From: Aspidapion aeneum
Lineage: Eukaryota; Arthropoda; Insecta; Coleoptera; Brentidae
Direction: 5' to 3'
Assembly (NCBI GenBank): GCA_963576565.1
Contig: OY755046.1
Location: 62,661,471-62,725,470 of the forward strand
DNA length: 64,000 nt
Below, piece after piece: positions 46,910 through 57,497 of the stretch. A program made the position numbers and the translations under genes. Numbering within the stretch: the stretch's first letter is position 1; each line of letters begins with the position of its first letter. The notes under the pieces were generated by a model. The model had not been told where the DNA came from and ran no database searches. It worked only from the letters and a program-made list of their open reading frames with translations.

Positions 46910-48868
46910 CTTTTTTTTTATAATTTTTTTATTTGTCAAACACACTGTGTTTATTGTATTACAATCTAGTCAGTAAGACTAATTAGCAATTTTGTTTTAA
47001 ATTAATTTCCTAGAAAAGTCAGATTTAAACTTAGGGTTCACTCAACAGTTCTCCCCGCTTTGTTTAGTCTGTAACTCACAATTGTGTTGTGTTTATAGCA
47101 TTATTTTGTTTTATGTGTAATTCACTTAGTTTACTAGCTCAAACGGCTTCACTCTTTTTAGTCTTCGAACTAGCATAGTATTGTCTAGAAGCTGAATTGC
47201 TTCCACATTCACATGCCGATGGAGTCTATCGTCTTGGCTTTTTGCGTACTTTTTTATAGTCTCTGCTACAGTTTCGATTTTTAGATCTCGATGAAGGTCA
47301 CTATTTCGAACGTACCAAGGTGCATTCACAATGTTTCTTAATACTTTATTTTGAAATCTCTGTACAACTAGAATGTTACTCTCTTTAGCACAACCCCATA
47401 GTTGAATACCATATGTCCATACTGGTTTCAGTATTTGTCTATAAAGCAGAAACTTATTATGAATTGTTAAATTGGATTTCCAATTAGCCAGTTCATTTTT
47501 CTATACCTTATTTCAAGTTCTTCTTTTTTTTTCTTAACATGTGCTTTCCAGCGCAATTTGGCATCAAGTGTCATACCTAGATATTTTGCCTGATTCGAAT
47601 ATGGTACTGGAATGTTGTTAATTGTTATTTGTATGTGATTTATATTTTTGTTTGTAAAATCAACATGAATTGATTTGGTTTAATTTAATTTTATTCGCCA
47701 CTTTGTGGTCCAACTGTGAACTTGGGTGACTGCATCCTGAAGTTTTTCTATGTATTTTTCAATAGATTTTTCTACCGTCAATAAACCAGTATCATCGGCA
47801 AATGTTGCTAAGTGACAATTTTCTGGCTTTGGGATATCACAAGTGTATAATAAGTATAGATAAGGACCTAGTACGCTACCCTGGGGCACGCCTGCTTGAA
47901 TTTCTCTTAAATTTGAGTATGAGTCTTCCTGTTTTACTCTAAAATGTCTATCAGATATGTATGATTCCAAAATATCCGAATATTGTTTTGGCAGAAACCG
48001 TTTTAGTTTAAAATTAAGGCCTTCATGCCACACTTTGTCAAATGCTTGTGCTACATCTAGAAAAACTGCAGAACAAACTTTTCCCTCTTCTAGTGCTTTT
48101 TCTATTATATTAGTAATTCTGTGTACTTGATCTATCGTGGAATGCTTGTCTCGAAAACCAAATTGATGAGATGGAATAATTTCTTGTCTTTCTATGATGG
48201 GTTTTATTCTTTTAAGCAATAATATTTCATAGAGCTTGGATATAATTGGCAGCAAAGATATTGGCCTGTAAGATGACATGTCATAGAAATAAAATTTCGG
48301 ACTTCCATTGTCTTTATTTGTTTTAAAAATTTTAAAATTTTAGTGTTTTAAAATAAATAAAGACAATGGAAGTCCGAAATTTTATTTCTACACAATCATT
48401 GTCTACGAGTTTCAAACAAATGACATGTCATGGAGTGGTTTTCCCGGTTTTGGAGTTGTTTTATGACTACCCCGTTAATAAGATCATACCCTGGGGCTTT
48501 TTTTGATTTGATGGGGTTCATTTAAATGAAAGTGTTCATCTGGTGCTTCGTGGGGCTGAAATGTTTTTTCTAAATGACTTACAAAAATATCTGCTTTTTC
48601 TTCGTTACTCCTTGCCCACTGGTTGTTAGATTTTCGTATGGGTGGAATTTGGATAATTGGTCTTTTAAAATCTTTGGTTGTTTTCCAAAGGGAATAGTCG
48701 GTATTTTTATCATCTGTAAGTTCATTAAGAAAATGGTTGATAGATTCATTTTTTATTACTAGAATTTCTCGCCTAATGCGCTGCGTCATGTTGTTGAGAT
48801 TTGTTTTGTCCCGAGGATCACGGTTTTGCTGCCACTTTCTTCTTAGTTTCCTTTTTTCCAATATAAGG
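46910..48868 (-). mobile_element. Jockey-like LINE, copy 2, in KLF intron
   Basis: A 5'-truncated copy of the LINE at 29560-33071, on the - strand and so parallel to the KLF gene. It covers ORF2 from LILEKRKLRRKWQQ to the end (KRVKPFELVN), then the 3' UTR and poly-A. The target duplication TCCAAAAAAC lies at 46900-46909 and 48869-48878. Internal deletions remove about 60 bp (after HLNEPHQI) and about 108 bp (before KPGKP). A frameshift lies near 47487, and a substitution creates a stop near 47680. A 135-bp hairpin is inserted at 48285-48419. AFDKVW, GVPQGSVLGP and FADD motifs persist, but the copy is dead. Confidence 0.85.
48285..48419. mobile_element. 135-bp hairpin insertion with 12-bp palindromic duplication
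   Basis: It is inserted in LINE copy 2. The arms AAATAAAATTTCGGACTTCC and TTGTCTTTATT are inverted within it, leaving a single-stranded-like tail (CACAATCATTGTC...) on one side only. ATGACATGTCAT, itself a palindrome, flanks both sides (48273-48284 and 48420-48431). Copy 1 of the LINE reads through once (ATGACGTGTCAT), confirming an insertion. Confidence 0.7.
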
Positions 48869-48884
48869 TCCAAAAAACTTGAAA

Positions 48885-49660
48885 CGTAAAATACACGGTA
48901 TGGGAATTCAACTTAACCACCGATTTACCATATACCCACTACAGTTTGCTGACGACCAAGTAATTGTAGCTAATGATAAAGAAGACATGAAATATATCTG
49001 ATGAGAAAGTTAACGGAAGAATACCAAAAGTGGGGGTTAACAGTAAACGTGGACAAGACACAGTACTTATGTATTGGAAACAAATCCAGTGAGTTAAAAC
49101 TAGCCAATGGAGCTATTTATTAAGACAGGAACAGACCGTAAAGAACTGAAAAAAAGAATAGTAAAAGCAAAAAAGGTTATTTGATGTCTTAACAGTGTTT
49201 TATAGAGTAGAGAGATAAAAAATAATGGTGAAAAGCACGCTGTTGTATGGAATAGAAACTTTGTCGCGTAACTAAAAAATACAAAACAAAAATGGAAAGT
49301 GTCGAAATGAATGCAATAAGAAAATCAATGAGAATATCTCGAAGAGATCATATAAGAAATGAGACCATAAAAGAGAGAAATCGAGGGAAGCATAACGGAT
49401 GAAATCACTAAAAGACAACTGATATGGTACGGCCATGTACAACGGATGAACGACGAAAGATTACCAAAGCAGGTCAACCAATAGGGCGCAGAAAAAGAGG
49501 GCGTCCTAAACTGGAATGGTAAGAGTCAATCCAAAGATCAATGAATCAAAAAAACCTAAAAGAAGATGATTGTCAAGATCGAAGGAGGTGGAGAATAGGC
49601 GTCGGACAACATAGAAAAATGTTCCAAACCGACATAGTAGTAGTAATAGTAGTATCATTT
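48885..49660 (+). pseudogene. Decayed LINE reverse-transcriptase C-terminus
   Basis: On the + strand broken frames give LQFADDQVIVANDKEDM (catalytic F-A-D-D), LTEEYQKWGLTVNVDKTQYL and later IGRRKRGRPKLEW. This order is the C-terminal half of a LINE endonuclease/reverse transcriptase other than the jockey copy next to it. Stops and frameshifts are frequent. It lies antisense in a KLF intron. Confidence 0.7.
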
Positions 49661-49863
49661 TGGCCACACTGTGTTATAGATACATGCGGCCCTGGAAAAA
49701 GATTAGAGGACTTAGGACACTGATTATCAGAAAAATGGTAACCTGTGCTTAGGATATATGGTTTGTTAGCTTAATCTATAAAACCTTGTATTTTTTACAC
49801 ATTTAATATACTAAAAACCTTAGAGTAAGAAAAATTCTTACTATCTAGGCTAAAAAAGCTCAC

Positions 49864-49970
49864 CTATATCGTAACTACTGGATAGGTTGTTGTTATTAAG
49901 GCTAGTGTTGTTGTTACTTGGACTGGCTTTACTGGCCGATGGACTTAAGGCTGTGGTGACTGTAAGCGAT
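49864..49970 (-). CDS. Kruppel-like factor, Ser/Asn-rich exon
   Basis: A 107-nt - strand exon found from its splice sites and phase. The acceptor TATTTGACAG is preceded by a good branch-point motif (CTTAACTAAC), and the donor is GTGAGC. The first base completes a codon (phase 2) and one base is left over at the end (phase 1), matching both neighbours. It encodes SLTVTTALSPSASKASPSNN, then NTSLNNNNLSSSYDI. Such Ser/Asn/Thr-rich low-complexity sequence is usual before the zinc fingers of insect Kruppel-like factors. Too short to recognise alone, but the exact phase fit and both splice signals make it convincing. Confidence 0.82.
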
Positions 49971-50259
49971 CTGTCAAATACCAAATATTTAGATAAGTTA
50001 GTTAAGGCAAGATTTCGGAAAATCTACTTTCTAGAAGCATTACTTTGTGGCAAAGGGTTTTTTTCCCTATTTCGACCCCACTGAATCCGAACACCCCTGT
50101 TGACAGGGGCTGAGATATTCAAGATGGCGGCCAACATGGAGGCGAAATTTTGAATTGCTGCTGTAAAGCCCAAATTGACACAGGTGTATATTCAAAATAT
50201 ATATTTATATAACTAAAAAATAATATCATATTATGGCTGCAAAAACCTCTGCATCTGAA

Positions 50260-51200
50260 AGTTTGAGGTTTTTTAAATTTTCTTAAAAACTAAGCATATA
50301 AGAGAAAAATTTATAATATATTTTATTGTAGACAAGGAAATTCCATTTTTAACAAGGTATAATTTAATGGAGTTAGATTGATAACAAACACTCCAGCGGC
50401 GTCCGTTAATTAAAGTAATTTAAAAGAGTTGAAAAAATATCCATGTTTTTCCCAAGATTTATTTGATTTTTTTAAAACTAATGTCTACAAGAAAACATTC
50501 GTTATATTCTATTATAGTTAATAAAATTTCCTTTTAAAATGATACATAACATGATCGGATTGGTCTCATAATTAAAACTTTAGAAGCCGTAAATGAAATC
50601 AATTTAAAAAGAAAATAAACCATTTTTGTTACAGGTTTTATCTAATTTTCTCAGAAACTAAGCTTAATATAAAAAAATATATCCTATACTTTATTGTAGA
50701 CAGTGAAACTCCGTTTTTAACAGTGTGAAACTCGTTGGGGTTTGACCTATAACTCTTCAGCGACGTCCGTAAATAGGGGTGATTAAAAAAAATAAGAAAA
50801 AAAACGTTTTATTTAATTTCCTTAAAAACCAAGCTTTTTATCAAAAAAAGTTTTCTCCCTTTTGTCGTAGATACTAAAATTTCCTTTCCAACGATGTATA
50901 ATAAAGTGGAAGTTATTCCACAGTTACCGCTCCAGTGGTGTCCTTAATGAAAAGTCAGTTAATGAGTAATCACCAAACTAATCAATTTTTTTGTAGGTTT
51001 TATCCAATTTTTAAGAATTAAGCTTGTTACGACTATACAAGTTATTTAGTTTAGCGTGGATAATGAAATTTTCTTTTAAACGGTGTATCACAAAATGTGA
51101 TAGAAATATGGCTAACTCTCCAGAGGCGTCCTTAGATTGGGGTCATTTTCAAATATTACCAAAAAAAAACATTTTAGTAAAATTTTCTTAAAACCTAAGA
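50260..51200. repeat. Degenerate ~230-bp tandem repeats, second locus
   Basis: Same repeat family as 34195-35110, again with four to five units holding TTATTGTAGACA, AAATTTCCTTTTAAAA and GCGTCCGTTAATT-like blocks. It is in a KLF intron. The flank 50090-50160 has GATGGCGGCCAACATGGAGG. No gene seen. Confidence 0.55.
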
Positions 51201-51375
51201 TCAAAAGATGGAAACGCGGCTCCTATCCTTGGAACCGTCACACCTGGACTTGATTTATAAGAAATTTTTTATTTATAATTTTTATTTATTTATTTACTTA
51301 TTAAGTTTTATTTAATTTTTTATTTAATTTTTATATACTTTACTAGTTTCTATTGTTACGGTAATCTTAAAAATA

Positions 51376-52104
51376 CTCTGCCAATATATGGGCCCCTAAG
51401 CTCACACTAGGTACTATAGTTATAGTGTACGTGTGAGCTAATATAACTAAAAACTGAAATATATTTTATTTAACTCCAGACTAAATTACCTTTTGTTTGA
51501 TACCACACAAGCCATGCTTTGACTTAAACTCAAATTTTTGAAATCTACCCCCACCCTTAAAAAAAACAAAAAACTAAAATGTATTTTGTTAAACTCCGGA
51601 CTCAATTACCTTTCGTTTGATATCACACACGCCATATTTTCACTTAAACTCTAATTTTTAAAATATACCCCCACCCTTTTTTGTAAATAAATTAAAATGT
51701 ATTTTGTTTAACTGCAGACTCAATTACCTTTCGTTTGATATCACACACGCCATATTTTCACATAAACTCTAATTTTTGAAATCTTCCCCCACCCTTTTAT
51801 TTGGTTTCTGTTAGGTGGATTTTGTTCATTTTTAAATGGGACCATCTCGACCCAAGACCCAGCGTAGGTACCAAATTTCATTAAAATCGGCCAAGCGGTT
51901 TTTGAGTTATGCGCGTTGGTCGTTACAGACATACAGACAGACAGACAGACAGACAGACATGACAGACAGACGGCGCAACAAAAAAGTTTCAAAATCATCT
52001 GAAACGCAAAGATATATAAAAATTTTTGAAATCGGAGCCACTTTTTTTTTCTCGAAAAAATTAGGATCACCATAGCTCACACTACTATAGTATATGTGTG
52101 AGCT
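51376..52104 (-). mobile_element. Helentron-like (GTCT)n element, copy H
   Basis: The only copy in reverse orientation, in a KLF intron and thus parallel to the gene. Both hairpins are intact, the microsatellite is short (about 30 bp), and there are three internal repeats. Confidence 0.75.
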
Positions 52105-52641
52105 AAAAACATCAGTAGGATAAAATAAAGTAAAAAGTCATTTTTTTTAATAGATAAAATATGTAATAAAAATTGATTATTTTATATAAGCGTTTAAAAG
52201 AAAATTTTATTGTCTACAATAAAGTATACGACACATTTTTCCCATGAAATGTAGTTTTTGAGAAAATTCTATAAAACCTATAATTAACATGTTTTTTCTA
52301 AATAATCCCAATTTACGGAGGCAACTGAAGAGGTACTTGCTTTTCCTAACCTTATCGGCCAATTCATGGTTGGAAAGAAAATTTTGTTCTCCACAAAAAA
52401 CTGTTCTTTGAATTTTCGCTAAAAAGCTTAGTTTTCGACAAACAAAAAAACAGGTTTTTGGGGGTTTGGGGCGATTTTCTCCATCGCTGTCGAGATTTTG
52501 AGTTCGCAACATTATGTCCTGTTTTAATGGATGACGTTTTTGACATTATTAATAATTCGGTTTTTGAAATTGCCCTGTTATACCATAGAGAAATATATTT
52601 CTCTCTATAACAATTCATAATAATTATGTTTGAGACTTAAG
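52105..52641. other. KLF intron, no gene seen
   Basis: A - strand frame of 101 codons (52207-52512) has no recognised motif. Parts (TTATTGTCTACAATAAAGTAT near 52208) resemble the degenerate tandem repeat family. I treat it as non-coding. Confidence 0.4.
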
Positions 52642-52804
52642 CCCATCACACACAAACTTACCTAGGCCGCATGACGCCTAGCCTGAGGCTTTCAACCAAT
52701 CAGCGATCGAATTGCAGCGGCCATATTGCTGCTGTACGATCGCTGATTGGTTGAAAGCCTCGTGCTACGCGTTATGCGGCCTATGTAAGTTTGTGTGTGA
52801 TGGG
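52642..52804. mobile_element. 163-bp MITE beside a KLF splice donor
   Basis: The ends CCCATCACACACAAACTTAC and the perfect inverse GTAAGTTTGTGTGTGATGGG are followed by inner inverted blocks GGCCGCAT / ATGCGGCC and AGGCTTTCAACCAATCAGCG. Both ends contain splice-like strings (CTTAC / GTAAG). It lies 25 bp inside the intron from the donor at 52829. Confidence 0.75.
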
Positions 52805-52829
52805 GTTTACTCCCAGGACTCGTACTTAC

Positions 52830-52956
52830 ATAGAAGGATCTTTGAGCCTTTGTAAAGCTAGGAGGGCGGCTGTGGAAGTTATGCTCCGCGTGGGATCCGA
52901 GACCATTGAAATGCTAAGCTCCTGTGGAGTTTTTATCACATTAAGTTTAGGAATAT
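52830..52956 (-). CDS. Kruppel-like factor, first exon visible in the window
   Basis: A 127-nt - strand exon found from splice signals: acceptor TTTTTTTTTCAG and a consensus donor GTAAGT. It enters in phase 1 and leaves in phase 2, which fits the exon at 49970 exactly (AT plus A gives Ile). It encodes IPKLNVIKTPQELSISMVSD, then PTRSITSTAALLALQRLKDP and S. I recognise no domain, but it is an unbroken frame of normal composition with a short Leu/Ala-rich helix (STAALLALQRL). Together the four exons give about 178 codons of the C-terminal half. The next exon upstream must end in phase 1; none was found up to 64000. Confidence 0.75.
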
Positions 52957-53534
52957 CTGAAAAAAAAATAATCATTTAAAATATCAATCTCTCTTATTTT
53001 AATTGAGACAGGTATAAATTATTTATTTCTCTGTTTTGTACACCGCAGCCTGCAACACGATCATATGTAAACAACAAGTGAAAGAAAAGTAAGAAAATAG
53101 TTTTTCTGTTATGTGTTGGATGGGACAACGCTAAAGTCACTAAAGTCAACGGTACCACGACTGGCACCACTCAATGCAATGTTTCAATAAACGTGAATAT
53201 TAGTACCCGTGAATTTAAAAATCAAACAAGTTTCGTGACTAATCGGGTAAAATTTGTATTTGTTAGTAAACTGTCAACACTTATTAGGTTTCCATTAGAT
53301 CTTGGACCCCCGTGAGGTTAAGCTTTGAAGCTACCCACGGAAAAATATGAGAGAAACAAAAACTCCGTTTTACCCGATTAGCCACGAAACTTGTTTGCAA
53401 TGTTTCAATTTTTATTTAGAAATTCTCTAATTTTTACCTTCCTAGCCCGCGCAGCAATGGCTAGAGAAGGTATTATTCTCGACGTAAACCAAAATTTTGC
53501 GATAACAATGAAAATGTGTTATTTGGGTGTTTTT
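52957..53534. other. Upstream KLF intron with dispersed repeat copy 2
   Basis: 53262-53400 is the inverted second copy of the repeat at 46138-46266. The sequence TAGCCCGCGCAGCAATGGCTA near 53446 is GC-richer but has no coding sense. No further exon was found. Confidence 0.45.
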
Positions 53535-54120
53535 AGCTCACACTACTACTATAAGTAGTGTGAGCTATGGTGATCCTAATTTTTTCGAGAAAAAAAAAGT
53601 TGCTCCGATTTCAAAAACCGCTTGTCTGATTTTAATGAAATTTGGTACCTAAGTTGGGTCTTGGGCCGTGATGGTCCCATTTAAAAATGAACAAAATCCA
53701 CCGAACGCATGCCAAATAAAAGGGTGGGGGTAGATTCCAAAAATTAGAGTTTATGTGAAAATATGACGTGTGTGATATCAAACGAAAGGTAATTAAGTCT
53801 GGAGTTAAAAAAAATGAATTTTGGTTTATTTAAAAAAAAGGGTGGGGCTAGATGTCAAAAATTAGAGTTTAAGTGAAAATATGGCGTGTGTGATATCAAA
53901 CGAAAGGTAATTGAGTCTGGAGTTAAACAAAATACATTTTAGTTTTTTTTAAAAGGGTGGGGGGTAGATTAAAAAAATTTGAGTTTGTCAAAACATGGCT
54001 TGTGTGGTATCAAACGAAAGGTAATTGAGTCTGGAGTTGAATAAAATATATTTCAGTTTTTGATTATATTAGCTCACACTATAACTATAGTACCTAGTGT
54101 GAGCTTAGGTGCCCATAGAT
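53535..54120 (+). mobile_element. Helentron-like element, copy I, microsatellite deleted
   Basis: The 5' hairpin has a shortened loop. After GCTCCGATTTCAAAAA it passes directly to CCGCTTG, so the microsatellite and its flanks are gone. The junction lies at CAAAAA, present at both ends of the lost segment in other copies. Three internal repeats follow, and the 3' hairpin lacks CACGTA. The terminal TTGGCAGAG is missing. Confidence 0.72.
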
Positions 54121-54734
54121 TTTCGTGAAAAAATTGTTCGGAGCATCGCATCAATGAGCGATTTCCGGAATCTAGTAGAACACAGTTTCCTCAATAATTT
54201 GTGCTAAACCCAAAACTTCCTAGAACCATTTTAGTGATCTGTGATACAGGGTCTCTAGGTTTGGTTACAATCAAGCGCGGATTTAAGGGGGTCACCTTGT
54301 AATTAAATCCCCTAAAAAAAATGCTGCACTTTTTGTTAATTAAAGGGAGGATTACCCCCCCCCCCCTAAACAAAAATTATTACAAATAATTTTTAAGTTG
54401 ACTATTACCGCCCCCTAGATTTTGAACCAGATTCTTGCTTGGTTACAGTACACTTCTACTGCCGATTCGTGGTATAACTTCTCGGTACGGCACCGTTTCG
54501 TTGTCCTGCTACGCTACAGCAATACCTACTAGCGCATCTTCACCGGTACGACCTTGAAACTAGTAACGTTCTCTTCACTTGATGGTTCGCATTGTAGGTA
54601 GGTAGTAGGTATCTATCGTCGCTGAATAACACGATATACAGGGTGTTACAGAACTTATTGTACTGATTACTTCATGTACAAAAGTTGTTAATTACTGTGA
54701 GGACAGGTTGTTAAAGATATTTTTTAATTTTGAT
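54121..54734. other. Mixed stretch, no gene called
   Basis: It holds a MITE-like end GCGCGGATTTAAGGGGG (54276) facing a C-run near 54357. A GC-balanced segment at 54380-54620 follows, with a CAGGGTGTTACAG repeat end near 54640. The 54450-54560 segment is open for about 35 codons in one frame but shows no motif or splice pair. Confidence 0.3.
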
Positions 54735-55441
54735 GTTCTTCTATATATCTATCTATGCAGTTCTCTTCGATCCATCTTTAGATATAGGCCTTTCCCAATA
54801 TCTTCCACTCTTCTCTGTCTGTCGCCGTGTTCATCCATCTAATTCCCGCATGTTTCCTCAAATCGTACGCCCATCTCATTTGGGATCTTCTCCTACTTCT
54901 TTTATTTTCCCAGGGTCTCGAGTTTTCAATATATTTGTTCCATCGATCGTCTTTCTGTCTGATATTATGACCGACAAATTTTTATTTTAATTTTGATACT
55001 TTTCCTCTGACATCCCTTACTTTTGTTTTATTTCTTATCCATTCATTACTTTTTTTATCTGTTAGCTTTACGTGTAACATTTCTCTTTCCATTAATCTTT
55101 GGGCTTTTGTTACCTTATTCATGTTTGATTTTGTAAGTGTCCAGGTCTGGGATCCATAGGTAAGTATAGGAAGGATACATTGGTTATACAGTTTCGTTTT
55201 AAAGTACTGAGAATATTTTTTATTTTTTAATGTGTAGCTTAATTTACCGAATGCTGCCCAGACCAATCTTACTCGTCTTTTGATTTTAGCTGTTTGGTTT
55301 TTTTTAGTTTAATAATTTGTCCCAGGTATATATATTCCTCTACTTGTTCTATTTTCTCATGGTTTATTCTAATCGTGATATCTTCATCTGTGTTTGTTAT
55401 GATTTTAGTTTTAATGCAGTTCATACTCAAGCATTAACGTA
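54735..55441 (-). pseudogene. RTE-like LINE copy 2, C-terminal segment
   Basis: The - strand reads VWAAFGKLSYTLKNKK, then YNQCILPILTYGSQTWTLTK and MEREMLHVKLTDKKSNEWIR, the C-terminal region of an RTE-like LINE. It is 70-80% similar by eye to copy 1 at 5590-6242 but retains a segment deleted there. It is dead, with several stops. The next upstream part begins at 56879. Confidence 0.82.
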
Positions 55442-56878
55442 TTAACCGGAGGAGACCAGGAACCGCGGCAAAAATTCATTCATCAAAACAATTCGATTTG
55501 ACCCCTAGATGCTTCAATAAGTTGGAAAAGAATAGAAATATTTTTTGGAAAGACGATGGCAACGCTGTGCGACACACAGCAGACGTATGTTTATTCTTTA
55601 TGGTCGATCGATTTACCAGTGACGGCGGCAAAATATTTATTTATTAAAAGTAAATACCTAACTTATTAAAACAAGCAATTTAATTTAGTTTACAGCTGAA
55701 TAGATACCCATTGACAATTAGATGTTTGATTAGGATGCTTTTAGCTTGGTGTATTTTATTTTAGGTTAGACAACGTTAAAAATTCAGAGTAGGTAAAAAG
55801 GACTAACCCAACCTAAAAAATTGCCTCAATCCAAATCTAAAAAAACTGTTTACACAAAAAAAAAACGGTTAAATAAAAAAGGTATACATAAAAAAATTAC
55901 TTTCCATATTAATAAGATACCTTTTTTACCTTATCTGTTGAAAATCAAGGCTCGTAGTTCAGTTAAAAGTATCAAAACACCAAAACTTGGGACACCCTGT
56001 ACATTTTTAACTCAACTTATGTTTAAACAGTTTTAACAAATAAATAATTATTTATATAATACCCAAAAAATTTTTTTCTGATTTTATATTGATTTCTACG
56101 GCACTGGTCTTTGTTTTGTTTTGAAGGTCAAACAAGTTATTTAACTTACTTGTAAAACGAAACTTCTGGATTAAAATAGTCGAGATTTTAGCACAAAATA
56201 CACTCCCACACCATTTTAAAGTCTTTTAAGATTAAATTTGAGTCCAGATCGAAAATATATTTTAAGAAAAAACACGAAAACAATTCCGAACCGTAAAGAG
56301 ACAGGTCAAAAACGCCGCATTGACCCTTTACAAAATACTAATGGGTCCAAAGGGACTACCTTCTAATCATGAATAGTTTTGTCTCTTTTTCTCGCATCAG
56401 TTTAACAAAAGAGGAACAAAATAATATACTTTACGCGGGCCTAGACGATTGCGGCATCTTTCTAATTCCTTTGTTTTAGTGAGGGACTGTAATCGAGAAT
56501 AGTTTTGTTTTTTCTCTCGCACTGGTTTAATAAAGGAAAACGAAGGAGTAGCAAAATAAATGCTGGAAGCACAAGTTAAAGTTATCACCGCTTGTTATAT
56601 ATCCATATTTGGTCGTGTATAATTAATCTGGTAAGGGTTTGTAAGAAGAACAGTTTCGTCTTTTTCCGGTGCATTGGTTTAAAAAAGTAATAAAAGTAAA
56701 GGAAAGATCGGATAATTTTGGTGATTCTTAAAGAGAAAGAAAATAGAATTTTCTATGGACCAAACAAAAATAGTCGATGAGTTCTTTTCTGCAGAAGTAC
56801 GTTTTTAAAACAAATTGTTTATCTAGACGGCCGATTTTTTTGTTTATTTCCTAGTCTCCTTCGGTTAATATGTTAATG
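55442..56878. mobile_element. 1.4-kb TIR element with 8-bp duplication TACTCAAG
   Basis: The ends CATTAACGTATTAACCGGAG and the inverse of CATTAACATATTAACCGAAG are flanked by TACTCAAG at 55434-55441 and 56879-56886. RTE copy 1 (8381-8400) has the uninterrupted site, TTCATACTTAAGTC. Termini starting CA with an 8-bp duplication suggest hAT or P. The interior is AT-rich without a transposase; the element is non-autonomous or badly decayed. Confidence 0.75.
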
Positions 56879-57365
56879 TACTCAAGCCTATATTTTTAAC
56901 TGCTGTAGTTCTTCCACAATTTTTATCAGTTCTTCTTTCTTATCTGTTATTAAGGTGATACCATCAGCATATCTTAGGTGGTTTAAGTATTGTGATATAA
57001 TGCCACCCTGTCTAACACCTCTTCTTATATGGATTGGCTTGGTTCCTTCGTGGATTTTGATTGATGTTGTTGCTTATTCGGCTATTAATTAAAGATGCTT
57101 TTACTGCCCAGTGCTTAATGCCATCGAAAGCTTTTTCAAAGTCTATTAACGCAATATATAGTGGAATGTTGTATTCGTTGGCTCGTTCTAATAGGATTTT
57201 CATTTAAACCTTTTCTGAAGCCTGCCTGTTCTTTTGATTGATATCCGTCAAATTTTGTTGTTACTATTTTCGTGAAAAGCTTAAATTACATTGAGCAGTG
57301 TTATAGGTCGATAATTTTTTGGGTTATTTCCAGTTGTTTGGGATTATTTTTTTAGTGTTTTATTC
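56879..57365 (-). pseudogene. RTE-like LINE copy 2, reverse-transcriptase segment
   Basis: The - strand reads MKILLERANEYNIPLYIALI, then DFEKAFDGIKHWAVKASLIN, including motif A (F-D-G). It matches copy 1 at 10177-10422, with a few insertions and deletions. Dead fragment. Confidence 0.78.
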
Positions 57366-57497
57366 ATGATTTTCTTAACATACTTAATTACAAACCGCTA
57401 TTTATGTAATATTTTGTACTTTGCAGATTTTAGGGACGGGAAAATTGATTTTGTTAATAATCTTAATTTAAATTGTGGTAGAAATGTAAACATTGTA

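Noticed and set aside
49541..50084. + strand frames of 60 and 65 codons near the KLF exon at 49864
   Set aside because: The first is the tail of a decayed LINE. The second is the antisense of the real KLF exon.
52207..52618. Two overlapping - strand frames of 101 and 84 codons in the KLF intron
   Set aside because: No recognisable domain. One end resembles the degenerate tandem repeat family, and phase and position do not fit the KLF exons.
54380..54620. GC-balanced stretch tested as a further upstream KLF exon
   Set aside because: All - strand frames have early stops and no acceptor/donor pair gives the required phase 1 end.
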